A stretch of 17,099 nucleotides of DNA, taken from contig CAKTCT010000056.1 in assembly GCA_934539585.1 (NCBI GenBank), positions 1-17,099 of the forward strand, read 5' to 3'. The notes beneath the pieces were generated by a model. It was given only the letters and a program-made list of their open reading frames with translations, did no database searches and was not told where the DNA came from. This document shows positions 7,081 through 14,354 of the stretch, piece by piece (the stretch's first letter is position 1; every line of letters starts with the position of its first letter). This DNA comes from an uncultured Oscillospiraceae bacterium. Lineage in GTDB: Bacteria > Bacillota > Clostridia > Oscillospirales > Ruminococcaceae. The position numbers and the translations under genes were made by a program.

Positions 7081-9279
7081 CTAGTACTCGGGCTGATACG
7101 CCGGCGCGGACAGAAGCATCCCCCGGACCTCCTCCTCATACTCCGGGAACACCAGATAGGAAATGCTCCCGATGACCACCGCGTCGCCGCCCTCCTCGGT
7201 AAGGCGGGTCTGCGTGACCATGGTCATCAGCTTCTGGTACTGCTCCGACGTCAGGGTGACGAAGGACGGCTCATAGCAGGTCTGGGCCTGCTCGGTATTG
7301 GGGTCCTCAAAATCGCCCCGGCTGTACTTGGTGCAAAGGGCGATGCGGCCTGCGTGGTAGAAAATGCCCGCGTCCCGCTCCGGGTAGCTCATGACCATGT
7401 CCCGCTTCTCCCAGGGGATATAGCCCACCACCGTGTCGTTGTAGGCGTCCGTCCGGACCGTGGGGAGGGCGTCCATCTGCCCCAGAAGCTCCAGGGTGCT
7501 CCGGTCGCAGTCGTAGACGCCGCAGGAGCCGGTGAAGTAGTTCCAGTACCCTTCCTCCGGCTGCCACACCCGCATGGACAGCTGATACAGGGGCTGAGCC
7601 TTGGGGGCCACCAGGAAATCGGCGGGGTGGGCGGACATGTCCTCCGCCATGGCCGTCCGGAGCCGGAGGGTCTGGGTCTTATCCAGCTCCAGCCGGGTGT
7701 AGCCGGAGAAGGTGTAGGAGTTGATCTCCAGGATGCCGCCGTCCTCCCCCAGGGCCCGGAGGTCCTCCGCATCGGCGGCGGCGCGGTACTCCGCCGTCTG
7801 AAGAAGGCGGTACAGGGGCTTTGTCAGGACAAAGGGGTAATTGTTGTAGCTCCGGGCCAGGACCCGGCCGTTTTTCAGCCGATAGGTCAGCTGCACGGAG
7901 CAGCCTGCGCCGTAGTCCGACTGGGGATACCGCCCGTCGTCAAAGGCGTAGCGGTCGTAGCCGTCCAACAGGGTCAGGACCCGCGCGCCGCTGCGGTCCC
8001 GGGCGGAAAACTGGAGATTCTGCCCGTTCTGGTACTCCCGGATGGGCGTCTTTTCCGCCACCATGGCCTGGTGGAAGTCCAGGACCAGCTTGATGCTCTC
8101 CGGGTCCTCCAGGGTGATGTCCCGGTAGCCGCCGAAGAGGGCGATGGCGTTGTCGCTCAAGGCGGCGGACATGCCCACCTGGACCTGCTCCACCCGGTCC
8201 AGGGCCGGGATGCGGTCCTCATAGCCGAAAACGCCGGTGAACACCGTCACAGCGGCCAGGGCCGAGGCTCCGCCCATGATGCACAGGGCGGTCAGGGCCG
8301 TTTGCCGGATCCTCCGGAAGCCCCGGTTGCGGATGGTGTCCAGGATCATATAGGCCACCATGCCCACCAGATTGGCCAGGATGATCCACCCCAGCTGCAT
8401 GGGCTCGCCGCCGCTGCTCAGGAGGAGGAACTCCATCCCGGCGCTGAGGCAGGTCAGCACCGCCCCCACGAAAAACACGGGCCGGTAGGCGAAGCTCTGC
8501 CCGGCGGACTCGCTTTTTCTCCGGCGGTAGAGGAATTTCCCGAACAGGGCCAGGGCCGCCCCCATCCCCAGGGGGATCAGCAGCGCCGGAAGGCGGAAGA
8601 ACTCCCAGCTCTCGCAGCGGGTCAGAAGGTAATAGGGGGAGACGCTGTACAGCAAGGTCTGGAGGGAGTCCTCCACCTGAAGGTAGCCGTAGGTATACCG
8701 CTGGAGCAGCGAAAAGAGGGTGGCGATCAGGGCGGGATACCCGGCGTTGAGAACGATGTAGTAGACCACGCTTTCAAACATGGTCCCGCAGTTGATCATG
8801 ACGAAAACCATGACGCTGTAACTGGCAAAGGCGCTGGCCGAAACGCTGAGGAGCCACAGCAGGCTCTGGCGGCCGTTGTCGAAACAGAGCTGCTCCACCA
8901 GAACGGAGCAGCCCCCGAAAACCGCCAGGGGCAGCAGCACCAGGACCAGTCCCCCCAGGTAGCGCCCCAGATACAGGGAGCCCCGGCGGACCGGCGCGGC
9001 GTGGAAAACGTCCAGGGCCTGCTTGTTGTTGACGTAGCTGAAAATCAGAAGGGGCAGCAGCACCGCCATGACCAGGGGCAGGCCCCAGCCCAGCAGATTG
9101 GGGCTCCGGCCCAGGCCGTTGGCTCCGGTGTCCGTCCAGTGCTGGACCAGAAGGGACAGCGGCCCCAGCAGGGCCATGAGAATGGCGTAAAACAGCAGGA
9201 TGGCCCGGAACTGCTCCAGGGTGTACCGGAAAATGTTCCCGGCGCTGTCGGGTCTACCCGAAGATGACCTGAGCGTCAT
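7081..9279 (-). CDS. ABC transporter permease with large extracytoplasmic C-terminal domain
   Basis: This 732-residue membrane protein has about nine predicted spans in its first half (residues about 25-46, 62-83, 105-127, 139-162, 170-191, 230-250, 267-287, 296-315 and 328-350). A soluble part of about 380 residues follows, with no further spans and a Tyr/Asp-rich, beta-like composition. With nine spans the long tail would face outside. The first half resembles ABC-2-type permeases paired with YtrB-like ATPases. Its start codon lies inside the ATPase gene (26-base overlap) with GGAGG 9 bases upstream, so the two are translationally coupled and should form one transporter. Substrate is unknown; relatives in GntR-ABC operons often respond to wall-active antibiotics, but that is family knowledge, not shown here. 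The exact family of the tail was not recognised. Confidence 0.8.
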   Translation of the reverse strand: MTLRSSSGRPDSAGNIFRYTLEQFRAILLFYAILMALLGPLSLLVQHWTDTGANGLGRSPNLLGWGLPLVMAVLLPLLIFSYVNNKQALDVFHAAPVRRGSLYLGRYLGGLVLVLLPLAVFGGCSVLVEQLCFDNGRQSLLWLLSVSASAFASYSVMVFVMINCGTMFESVVYYIVLNAGYPALIATLFSLLQRYTYGYLQVEDSLQTLLYSVSPYYLLTRCESWEFFRLPALLIPLGMGAALALFGKFLYRRRKSESAGQSFAYRPVFFVGAVLTCLSAGMEFLLLSSGGEPMQLGWIILANLVGMVAYMILDTIRNRGFRRIRQTALTALCIMGGASALAAVTVFTGVFGYEDRIPALDRVEQVQVGMSAALSDNAIALFGGYRDITLEDPESIKLVLDFHQAMVAEKTPIREYQNGQNLQFSARDRSGARVLTLLDGYDRYAFDDGRYPQSDYGAGCSVQLTYRLKNGRVLARSYNNYPFVLTKPLYRLLQTAEYRAAADAEDLRALGEDGGILEINSYTFSGYTRLELDKTQTLRLRTAMAEDMSAHPADFLVAPKAQPLYQLSMRVWQPEEGYWNYFTGSCGVYDCDRSTLELLGQMDALPTVRTDAYNDTVVGYIPWEKRDMVMSYPERDAGIFYHAGRIALCTKYSRGDFEDPNTEQAQTCYEPSFVTLTSEQYQKLMTMVTQTRLTEEGGDAVVIGSISYLVFPEYEEEVRGMLLSAPAYQPEY

Positions 9280-10156
9280 AGCCCTTCACCTCCATTTCGT
9301 AGAGGAAAACTTCTTCCAGGGTCAGGGGGATGGATTCCAGCGCCACCGGCCGCCAGCGGGACAGGGTCCGTTCGATCTCCTGGCCGTCGCCCCGGAGGAT
9401 CAGGGTGAAGAACTTGCCCCGGACTTCGGAGGCCATGATATTCAGGTACCGGCCCAGCTGCTCCAGCGTGACCTGGTCCTGGAACACCGCCTGAATCTTG
9501 TGGACCTCCCCTTTCAGGTCGTCCAGGTCCTTGGTGTACAGAATGTCCCCCTGGTAGAGGATGCAGACGGTGTCGCAGATTTCGTCCAGCTCCCGGAGAT
9601 TGTGGGAGGAGACCACCACGGTCATCTCCCGGCTGCTGACCTCGTCGGCCAGAATCTTCCGGACCACCTGGCGCTTCACCGGGTCCAGTCCGTCGAAGCA
9701 CTCGTCCAGGAGCAGGTACTCCGGCCGGGTGGACAGCCCCAGAAGGAAGCTGGCCTGGCGCTTCATGCCCTTGGAAAAGTCAGCCAGCCGCTTTTTCCGG
9801 GGCAGGCGGAACAGCTCGCAGAGGTTTGCGTAGACCTCCCGGTCAAACTCCGGGTAGAGCCGGGAATAAAACCGGGCCATGACGTCCAGACTGGCCTGGG
9901 GGAAGAAATAGGGCTCGTCGGGGACGAAAAAGACCCGCTGCTTCTGAGCCGGGTTCTCGAACACCTCGCCGCCGTCCAGGGTGAGGACCCCCTCGTCGGG
10001 GCTGTACACGCCGCAGACCAGCCGCAGCAGGGTGGATTTCCCCGCGCCGTTGGGCCCCAAAAGGCCGCAGATGGACCCGCGCTTTATTTCCAGGTTCACG
10101 TGGTCCAGGGCCGTCACGTCCCCGAAGTGCTTCACCACGTCTTGGAGCAAAATCAT
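9254..10156 (-). CDS. ABC transporter ATP-binding protein (YtrB-like)
   Basis: This 300-residue cytoplasmic ATPase has the full set of nucleotide-binding motifs: Walker A GPNGAGKST (34-42), a degenerate signature FSKGM (127-131) in place of LSGGQ, Walker B YLLLDE (147-152), D-loop GLD and switch His185 in VVSSHN. The Q-loop position reads VPDEP, without the usual glutamine. A C-terminal extension of about 90 residues follows the ATPase core. The start at 10156 is fixed by AAAGGAGG upstream and lies one base after the stop codon of the GntR regulator gene. Its 3' end overlaps the permease start. It powers the permease encoded next to it. The start of an open frame further upstream (10435) runs through the regulator gene in another frame and is not used. 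Confidence 0.92.
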   Translation of the reverse strand: MILLQDVVKHFGDVTALDHVNLEIKRGSICGLLGPNGAGKSTLLRLVCGVYSPDEGVLTLDGGEVFENPAQKQRVFFVPDEPYFFPQASLDVMARFYSRLYPEFDREVYANLCELFRLPRKKRLADFSKGMKRQASFLLGLSTRPEYLLLDECFDGLDPVKRQVVRKILADEVSSREMTVVVSSHNLRELDEICDTVCILYQGDILYTKDLDDLKGEVHKIQAVFQDQVTLEQLGRYLNIMASEVRGKFFTLILRGDGQEIERTLSRWRPVALESIPLTLEEVFLYEMEVKGYDAQVIFG

Positions 10157-10157
10157 G

Positions 10158-10529
10158 TCACTGCTCCTCCTTTCCGCATATCCGGTCCAGGACCGCGGAG
10201 AGCTCCTGCCGCCGGACCCCCAGCTGCCAGGCTTTTCCCGCCGCTTGGGTGAATTCGTCCAGGGCCTTCCGGCGGACCTCCCCGGAGGTCCGGACATCGG
10301 GGCTGACAAAGCTGCCCTTTCCGGCCACGGAATAGAGCACGCCTTCGTTTTCCAGCTCCTGGTAGGCTTTGGAAACGGTATTGGGGTTGATCCCCAGCTC
10401 CCGGGCCAGGACCCGGACCGAGGGGAGCTGTTCATCGCCCGCCAGGGCTCCGGCCAGAGCCAGGCGCACCACCTGCTCCTTCAGCTGCAGGTAAATGGCG
10501 TCCCGGCTGTTGGGATTGATCTGGAACAT
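10158..10529 (-). CDS. GntR-family (YtrA subfamily) transcriptional repressor
   Basis: This short 123-residue protein consists of an N-terminal winged helix (residues about 8-78, with QLPSVRVLARELGINPNTVSKAYQ-type recognition region split over 34-57 and the wing GKGSF at 71-75) and a helical tail of about 45 residues. Such a small tail is the mark of the YtrA subfamily, whose genes usually precede an ABC transporter that they repress together with themselves. That is the layout here: ATPase and permease genes follow with a 1-base gap and an overlap. The start at 10529 has AAAGGGGG about 8 bases upstream. The same frame stays open upstream to 10796, but this crosses the probable promoter and transcription start, so the longer form is rejected. 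Confidence 0.9.
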   Translation of the reverse strand: MFQINPNSRDAIYLQLKEQVVRLALAGALAGDEQLPSVRVLARELGINPNTVSKAYQELENEGVLYSVAGKGSFVSPDVRTSGEVRRKALDEFTQAAGKAWQLGVRRQELSAVLDRICGKEEQ

Positions 10530-10724
10530 TCTCCGCCCCCTTTCACGCAGATATAAGAAGAAATCGAAAACACCTTCGAATATCCAAACCCCAGCCGCCT
10601 GGGCCCGGGCTTTCGTACTCTCAATGTTTTCGATCAAATGAAGCAACGCCGGCTGCTGCTTGGGCCGGACTTCTGGACCCGCACAGCTGCCGCTTCCGGC
10701 GCGCCCCAACACGGCCTTGCCGTC
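10530..10724 (-). other. Untranslated leader of the GntR-ABC operon
   Basis: About 195 bases lie between the candidate operator and the regulator start codon. I see no separate gene, no clear riboswitch and no terminator-antiterminator pair in it. It is long for a simple leader. Confidence 0.4.
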
Positions 10725-10751
10725 AACTGTACTAGTCTGATTAATACAGTT
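10725..10751. promoter_or_regulatory. Candidate GntR operator (palindrome)
   Basis: AACTGTA (10725-10731) and TACAGTT (10745-10751) are a perfect 7-bp inverted repeat with a 13-base spacer. It begins immediately downstream of the minus-strand -10 at 10754-10759 and so covers the expected transcription start. Its place suggests autorepression by the YtrA-type regulator encoded by the operon. Confidence 0.5.
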
Positions 10752-10753
10752 AC

Positions 10754-10782
10754 AGTATACCCTACCCGGATTTTTCCCGCAA
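10754..10782 (-). promoter_or_regulatory. Promoter of the GntR-ABC transporter operon
   Basis: On the minus strand TTGCGG (10777-10782), an exact 17-base spacer and TATACT (10754-10759). The start of transcription would fall near 10747, inside the palindrome at 10725-10751. Confidence 0.65.
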
Positions 10783-10886
10783 GACGTATTCTGCACAAAG
10801 TTTCCGGAGCGATTTCAGCGATTTTCCCAGGACTCCGCCGGACGATACAAAAATTTTACAGAGCAGGAGACAAAAACCCCTGGAAT

Positions 10887-10914
10887 TTGCATTTCCTATA
10901 TGATATAGTATAAT
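10887..10914 (+). promoter_or_regulatory. Promoter of the pyruvate kinase gene
   Basis: TTGCAT (10887-10892), a 16-base spacer and a perfect TATAAT (10909-10914). Transcription should start near 10921, giving a leader of about 110 bases. Confidence 0.7.
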
Positions 10915-10925
10915 GGGAAGAATTT

Positions 10926-11007
10926 GGATGTTCTTTTTTGGAACGTCCCTTGTACCTATTAAAAAGCCTGCCTGCGGCGCTCCCTTCGGGGGAACGCTGG
11001 GACGCAG
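10926..11007 (+). promoter_or_regulatory. Structured leader of pyk (two hairpins)
   Basis: Hairpin 1: GGATGTTC (10926-10933) pairs with GAACGTCC (10941-10948) around a T-rich 7-base loop, about 6 bases after the expected transcript start. Hairpin 2: CTGCG (10972-10976) pairs with CGCAG (11003-11007) enclosing an inner GCG/CGC and TCCC/GGGA stem. No U-tract follows hairpin 2, so it is not an obvious attenuator; mRNA stabilisation is plausible. Confidence 0.45.
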
Positions 11008-11031
11008 ACCCATCAGGAAAGGATGAATCTT

Positions 11032-12459
11032 ATGCGAAAAACCAAAATCATCTGCACCCTCGGCCCCGCCTCGGACTCTGAGGACGTCCTGCGGAAGCTG
11101 ATGCTGGCCGGAATGAACGTGGCCCGGTTCAACTTCTCCCACCAAGGCCACGCCGAGCACAAAAAGCGGTTCGACACCGTGGTGAAAATCCGGGAGGAGC
11201 TGGGGCTCCCTGTGGCCACCCTGCTGGACACCAAGGGGCCGGAGATTCGTCTGGGCCTGCTGGAGGGCGGCAAGGCCATGCTCAACGCCGGGGACACCTT
11301 CACCCTGACCACCCGGCCCATGACCGGCAACAGCGAGATGGCCTCCATCAGCTATCCCGGCCTCCCCGGCGACGTCCGGGAGGGCGGCCGCATCCTCATC
11401 GACGACGGCCTCATCGCCCTGGAAATCCAGAAAGTCACCCGGGAGGACATCGTATGTAAGGTCATCAACGGCGGGCAGATTTCCGACCGGAAGGGGGTCA
11501 ACGTCCCCGACGTCAGCCTGTCCATGCCCTTTTTGAGCGAACGGGACCGGGAGGACATCATCTTCGGCATCGAGACCGGCTTTGACTTCATCGCGGCCTC
11601 CTTCACCCGGACCGCCGAGGACATCCTGGAAATCCGCCGCCTGCTGAAGCGCTACGGCGGCGAGCACATCCGCATCATCGCCAAAATCGAGAACAGCGAG
11701 GGCGTTTCCAATCTGGACGAGATCGTCCGGGTGTCCGACGGCATCATGGTGGCCCGGGGCGACATGGGAGTGGAGATTTCCTACGAGCACATCCCCGTCC
11801 TCCAGAAGCGGATCATCAAGACCGCCTACAAGGCCGGAAAGCAGGTCATCACGGCCACCCAGATGCTGGATTCCATGATCAAGAACCCCCGGCCCACCCG
11901 CGCCGAGACCACCGACGTGGCCAACGCCATCTACGACGGCACCAGCGCCATCATGCTTTCCGGGGAGACCGCCGCGGGCAAGTATCCCGTGGAGGCCGTC
12001 CAGGTCATGGCCACCATCGCCCAACGCACCGAGGCGGACATCGACTATGAGACCCGGTTCCGCCAGCGGCGCATCGAGCTGAACGCCGACGTCACCGACG
12101 CCATCTCCCACGCCACCGTGACCACCTCCATGGATTTGGGGGCCAAGTACATTGTCACCGTCACCAAATCCGGGAAAACGGCCAAGATGATTTCCAAGTA
12201 CCGGCCCTCCTGCCCCATCATCGCCTGTTCGCCGGAGATGTCCACAGTACGGCAGCTGAGCCTTTCCTGGGGCGTCATTCCGGTGTTTGTGGAGGAGAAA
12301 ACCAACACCGACGAGCTGTTCGCCGCAGCCTACGACGCCGCCAAGAAGCAGGGGCTTCTGCGCAACGGCGATCTGGTCGTGACCACAGCGGGAGTCCCCC
12401 TGGGAATTTCCGGCAACACCAATCTCCTGCGGGTAGACACCATCGGAAATCCAATGTAA
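11032..12459 (+). CDS. pyk: Pyruvate kinase
   Basis: This 475-residue glycolytic enzyme transfers phosphate from phosphoenolpyruvate to ADP, giving pyruvate and ATP in the cytoplasm. It has the standard length without the extra C-terminal PEP-utiliser domain found in Bacillus enzymes. Motifs in order: KTKIICTLGPAS (3-14), ARFNFSH (31-37), the TKGPEIRLG loop (67-75), KIEN with the active-site Lys near 219, ARGDMGVE, the signature TATQMLDSMIKNPRPTRAE, and SGETAAGKYP. The start at 11032 was chosen over an in-frame ATG at 11023 because AGGAAAGG is 9 bases upstream of the former and directly abuts the latter. It is transcribed alone from the promoter at 10887-10914. The stop codon lies within a 12-bp hairpin. 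Confidence 0.96.
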   Translation: MRKTKIICTLGPASDSEDVLRKLMLAGMNVARFNFSHQGHAEHKKRFDTVVKIREELGLPVATLLDTKGPEIRLGLLEGGKAMLNAGDTFTLTTRPMTGNSEMASISYPGLPGDVREGGRILIDDGLIALEIQKVTREDIVCKVINGGQISDRKGVNVPDVSLSMPFLSERDREDIIFGIETGFDFIAASFTRTAEDILEIRRLLKRYGGEHIRIIAKIENSEGVSNLDEIVRVSDGIMVARGDMGVEISYEHIPVLQKRIIKTAYKAGKQVITATQMLDSMIKNPRPTRAETTDVANAIYDGTSAIMLSGETAAGKYPVEAVQVMATIAQRTEADIDYETRFRQRRIELNADVTDAISHATVTTSMDLGAKYIVTVTKSGKTAKMISKYRPSCPIIACSPEMSTVRQLSLSWGVIPVFVEEKTNTDELFAAAYDAAKKQGLLRNGDLVVTTAGVPLGISGNTNLLRVDTIGNPM

Positions 12460-12482
12460 ATTCAACCGAAGGTTGAATTTAC
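12456..12482 (+). terminator. 12-bp stem-loop overlapping the pyk stop codon
   Basis: GTAAATTCAACC (12456-12467) and GGTTGAATTTAC (12471-12482) pair perfectly around loop GAA; the pyk TAA is in the 5' arm. There is no T-run after it, so it is either a U-less terminator, an mRNA 3'-end stabiliser, or the left boundary of the repeat element that follows. Confidence 0.45.
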
Positions 12483-12501
12483 GAGGATGCAGATCATCAA
12501 T

Positions 12502-13096
12502 GCACCCACGTCAGGCCGCCGCCTACCCCAGAAACCCATCGTGAGGAACGAAACGTCCGAAAGTGGTGTGCGTATGCCTACTGTCCACGCACCAATTGCG
12601 GCGGCCGTGTCTACCGCGAGGTAGGCGGGTAGGTTCTCCAAAGCCTACAGCGCGACTTTAGGGGGTCTCGGGTGGCTCCCGCCCCCCGAGCGTCCTTTTC
12701 TCCCCATTCTTTTCCCACGCGGGAAAAGAATGGGTGCGATGAACCACCTATCAATAATCCAAAGCGAACGTAGCCGCATAGGCCGGTAGTGCTGCCGATT
12801 TTAATTCGTAATCGGCAAGCTCTACTAGCCTATGCGGCTACTTACGTTTGTACAGATTTGTTATGTCCTACCAGGGCACCCAATCTTTTTTACGGAAAAA
12901 AGATTGGGGAGAAAAACCGTTTAGGGGCTCCCGCCCCTAAAAACCCCAATGGCGGCAGGCGCCGGAGAAACATGACCGCACGCGACACCTCCCGCCGCCT
13001 CTATCGGTGCTCGGACAGTAGGCAACCGTGCAGCACTTTTGATTGCTTCGATTCCTGTATAAGGATTCGGAGATATGCGTCGGCTTGACGTGAGTT
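12502..13096. repeat. Large imperfect palindromic repeat element (inverted pair of hairpin arrays)
   Basis: This 595-base block lies between the 3' ends of converging genes (pyk and the MFS gene) and holds no credible gene. The left arm (about 12502-12745) and right arm (about 12868-13096) are diverged inverted copies. Shared blocks in the same order include GCCTACTGTCC (identical over 11 bases), an A/T-rich hairpin and a GC hairpin. Left: CCCATTCTTTTCCC stem at 12703-12734; right: CCCAATCTTTTTT stem at 12879-12908. The GC hairpins are at 12667-12690 and 12920-12941 (TTTAGGGGC with GCCCCTAAA). The arms face each other across the central hairpin at 12770-12841. It resembles the 6411-7041 element in architecture but not closely in sequence. 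Confidence 0.7.
12770..12841. repeat. Central 72-base hairpin of the palindromic element
   Basis: GTAGCCGCATAGGC (12770-12783) pairs perfectly with GCCTATGCGGCTAC (12828-12841). Inside, GTAG pairs with CTAC and TGCCGATT (12793-12800) with AATCGGCA (12810-12817), leaving a 9-base AT-rich loop. AACG/CGTT extend it outward past a small bulge. Confidence 0.75.
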
Positions 13097-13128
13097 GCTG
13101 AGGCGGATGCCTGACAGGGTACTTTTTA

Positions 13129-13148
13129 GCCGCTTACGCGGCCTTTTT
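13129..13148 (+). terminator. Possible plus-strand terminator inside the 3' end of the MFS gene
   Basis: GCCGC (13129-13133), loop TTAC and GCGGC (13138-13142) are followed by CTTTTT on the plus strand. The stem is only 5 bp. It would stop plus-strand transcripts that read through the repeat element from pyk. Confidence 0.3.
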
Positions 13149-14354
13149 CCTCCGATGAAACAACATCGCCACCAGCATGACAATGGGGAACACCGCTCCG
13201 AAAACAATCCCCCACTTCAGACCGATCTGGTCGGCTATCGGATTTCCGGCGTTGACCCCGGCGACAAAATCCGAAATCAGCCCGCTGATCCACGGCCCCA
13301 CGGAACACCCCATGTCCCCGGCCAGGGCCATGACCGCGAACATCTGGGCCCCTCCGGCGGGAAACTCCCGGGCGGCCAGGCTGTACGACCCCGGCCACAT
13401 CAGACTCACCGACAGCCCGCAGATTCCGCAGGCCGCCAGCGACAGCACCGCCCAGGGCGCGATCACTGCCGTGATATAGCAAACGATGCACAGGGCCGCC
13501 GAGGCCACCAGGGCGTTTTCCAGGCGGATTCTGCCGCCCTTTTTGCTGAAGCCAAGACGCCCCAGGCCCATGAACAGGGCGAACATGCACGGCCCCAGCA
13601 AATCGCCCATGACCTTGCTGACCCCCAGGCCCTTCTCCGCGAACAGGCTGGACCACATGGACATGACGCCCTCACCGGCCCCGGCGCAGACCATGACCAC
13701 CAGAATCACCCAGAAAAATCCCTGGCGGAACAGCTCCCGAAGGGGCGAGCCGCCCTCCTCCGCCGCAATGGGCCGCAGGGGGACCTTGATGAAGCGGAAC
13801 AGGTTAAACAGCGGAATGGCCGACCACACCAGGGGCAGGACAAACCAGGCGCCCCGGCCGAAAACCTGCAAGAAGATGGTGGTCAGCAGCACCACGCCCA
13901 TCTGGCCCCAGCAGTAGAAGGAGTGGAGCAGGCTCATGGTACCGGCCTTGTCGTCCCCGGGGACGGACTCCACCACCGGGCTGACCAGGACCTCCAGCAT
14001 CCCGCCGCCGATCCCCGAGAGGATCACGGCGATACACAGCCCCACGTAGGGGTCCGGCAGGACCCCCGGCAGCAGCGGCAGGAGCCACAGCCCCAGTACC
14101 GCCATAGCGTGGCAGGCCACCAGCAGCGCCCGGCAGGAGAACCACTCCACCAGCTTCACCGAGGCCAGGTCCACCAGCAGCTGGGTGAAAAAGTTGATGA
14201 AGATCAGCCGCCCCAGCCGCTCCAGGGAGACGCCGTACTGAGCCTGAATAATCGTAAACAGCAAAGGCAGCAGGCAGTTGACCACCGCCTGGGTGATGTA
14301 CCCCAGATAGCACGCCCGGAGGGTGGGCTTATAATTGATGCGCTCCGTTGTCAT
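13134..14354 (-). CDS. Major facilitator superfamily (MFS) transporter
   Basis: This 406-residue protein has about twelve hydrophobic spans split by a central hydrophilic loop near residues 200-215 (RPIAAEEGG), and ends in a basic RRKKAA tail. This is the standard 6+6 layout of an MFS secondary carrier in the inner membrane. The start at 14354 has GGAGGG about 7 bases upstream and overlaps the prmA stop codon (ATGA), so its translation is coupled to prmA and it shares that promoter. The same frame is open upstream to 14633 but that part lies within prmA. The substrate is unknown; I see no drug-export or sugar-specific signature that I would trust. Confidence 0.88.
   Translation of the reverse strand: MTTERINYKPTLRACYLGYITQAVVNCLLPLLFTIIQAQYGVSLERLGRLIFINFFTQLLVDLASVKLVEWFSCRALLVACHAMAVLGLWLLPLLPGVLPDPYVGLCIAVILSGIGGGMLEVLVSPVVESVPGDDKAGTMSLLHSFYCWGQMGVVLLTTIFLQVFGRGAWFVLPLVWSAIPLFNLFRFIKVPLRPIAAEEGGSPLRELFRQGFFWVILVVMVCAGAGEGVMSMWSSLFAEKGLGVSKVMGDLLGPCMFALFMGLGRLGFSKKGGRIRLENALVASAALCIVCYITAVIAPWAVLSLAACGICGLSVSLMWPGSYSLAAREFPAGGAQMFAVMALAGDMGCSVGPWISGLISDFVAGVNAGNPIADQIGLKWGIVFGAVFPIVMLVAMLFHRRKKAA

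Noticed and set aside
6595..7175. Several small open frames ending in peptides such as KKAGPKTFFVYAAE
   Set aside because: The same peptides arise from both inverted copies of the repeat in different frames; they reflect repeated DNA, not conserved protein.
7027..9267. 746-codon plus-strand open frame opposite the ABC permease gene
   Set aside because: It is the antisense shadow of a GC-rich gene; it is rich in Gly, Gln, His and Val as such shadows are, has no ribosome site and begins within the repeat element.
10158..10796. Longer GntR regulator starting at 10796
   Set aside because: The extra codons cross the probable promoter and transcription start, and ATG 10529 has a good ribosome site and matches the family's N-terminus.
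10926..11007. Riboswitch or T-box in the pyk leader
   Set aside because: No T-box motif, no recognised aptamer core and no terminator U-tract; only two simple hairpins.
10762..12465. 567-codon minus-strand open frame opposite pyk
   Set aside because: Antisense shadow of the highly conserved pyruvate kinase gene, with low-complexity Gly/Asp/Val composition.
12789..13088. 99-codon plus-strand open frame in the palindromic element
   Set aside because: It runs through the hairpin array, has no ribosome site, and its peptide simply translates the inverted repeats.
12502..13096. Insertion sequence
   Set aside because: Inverted arms are present, but no frame shows transposase motifs and no target duplication was found at the ends.
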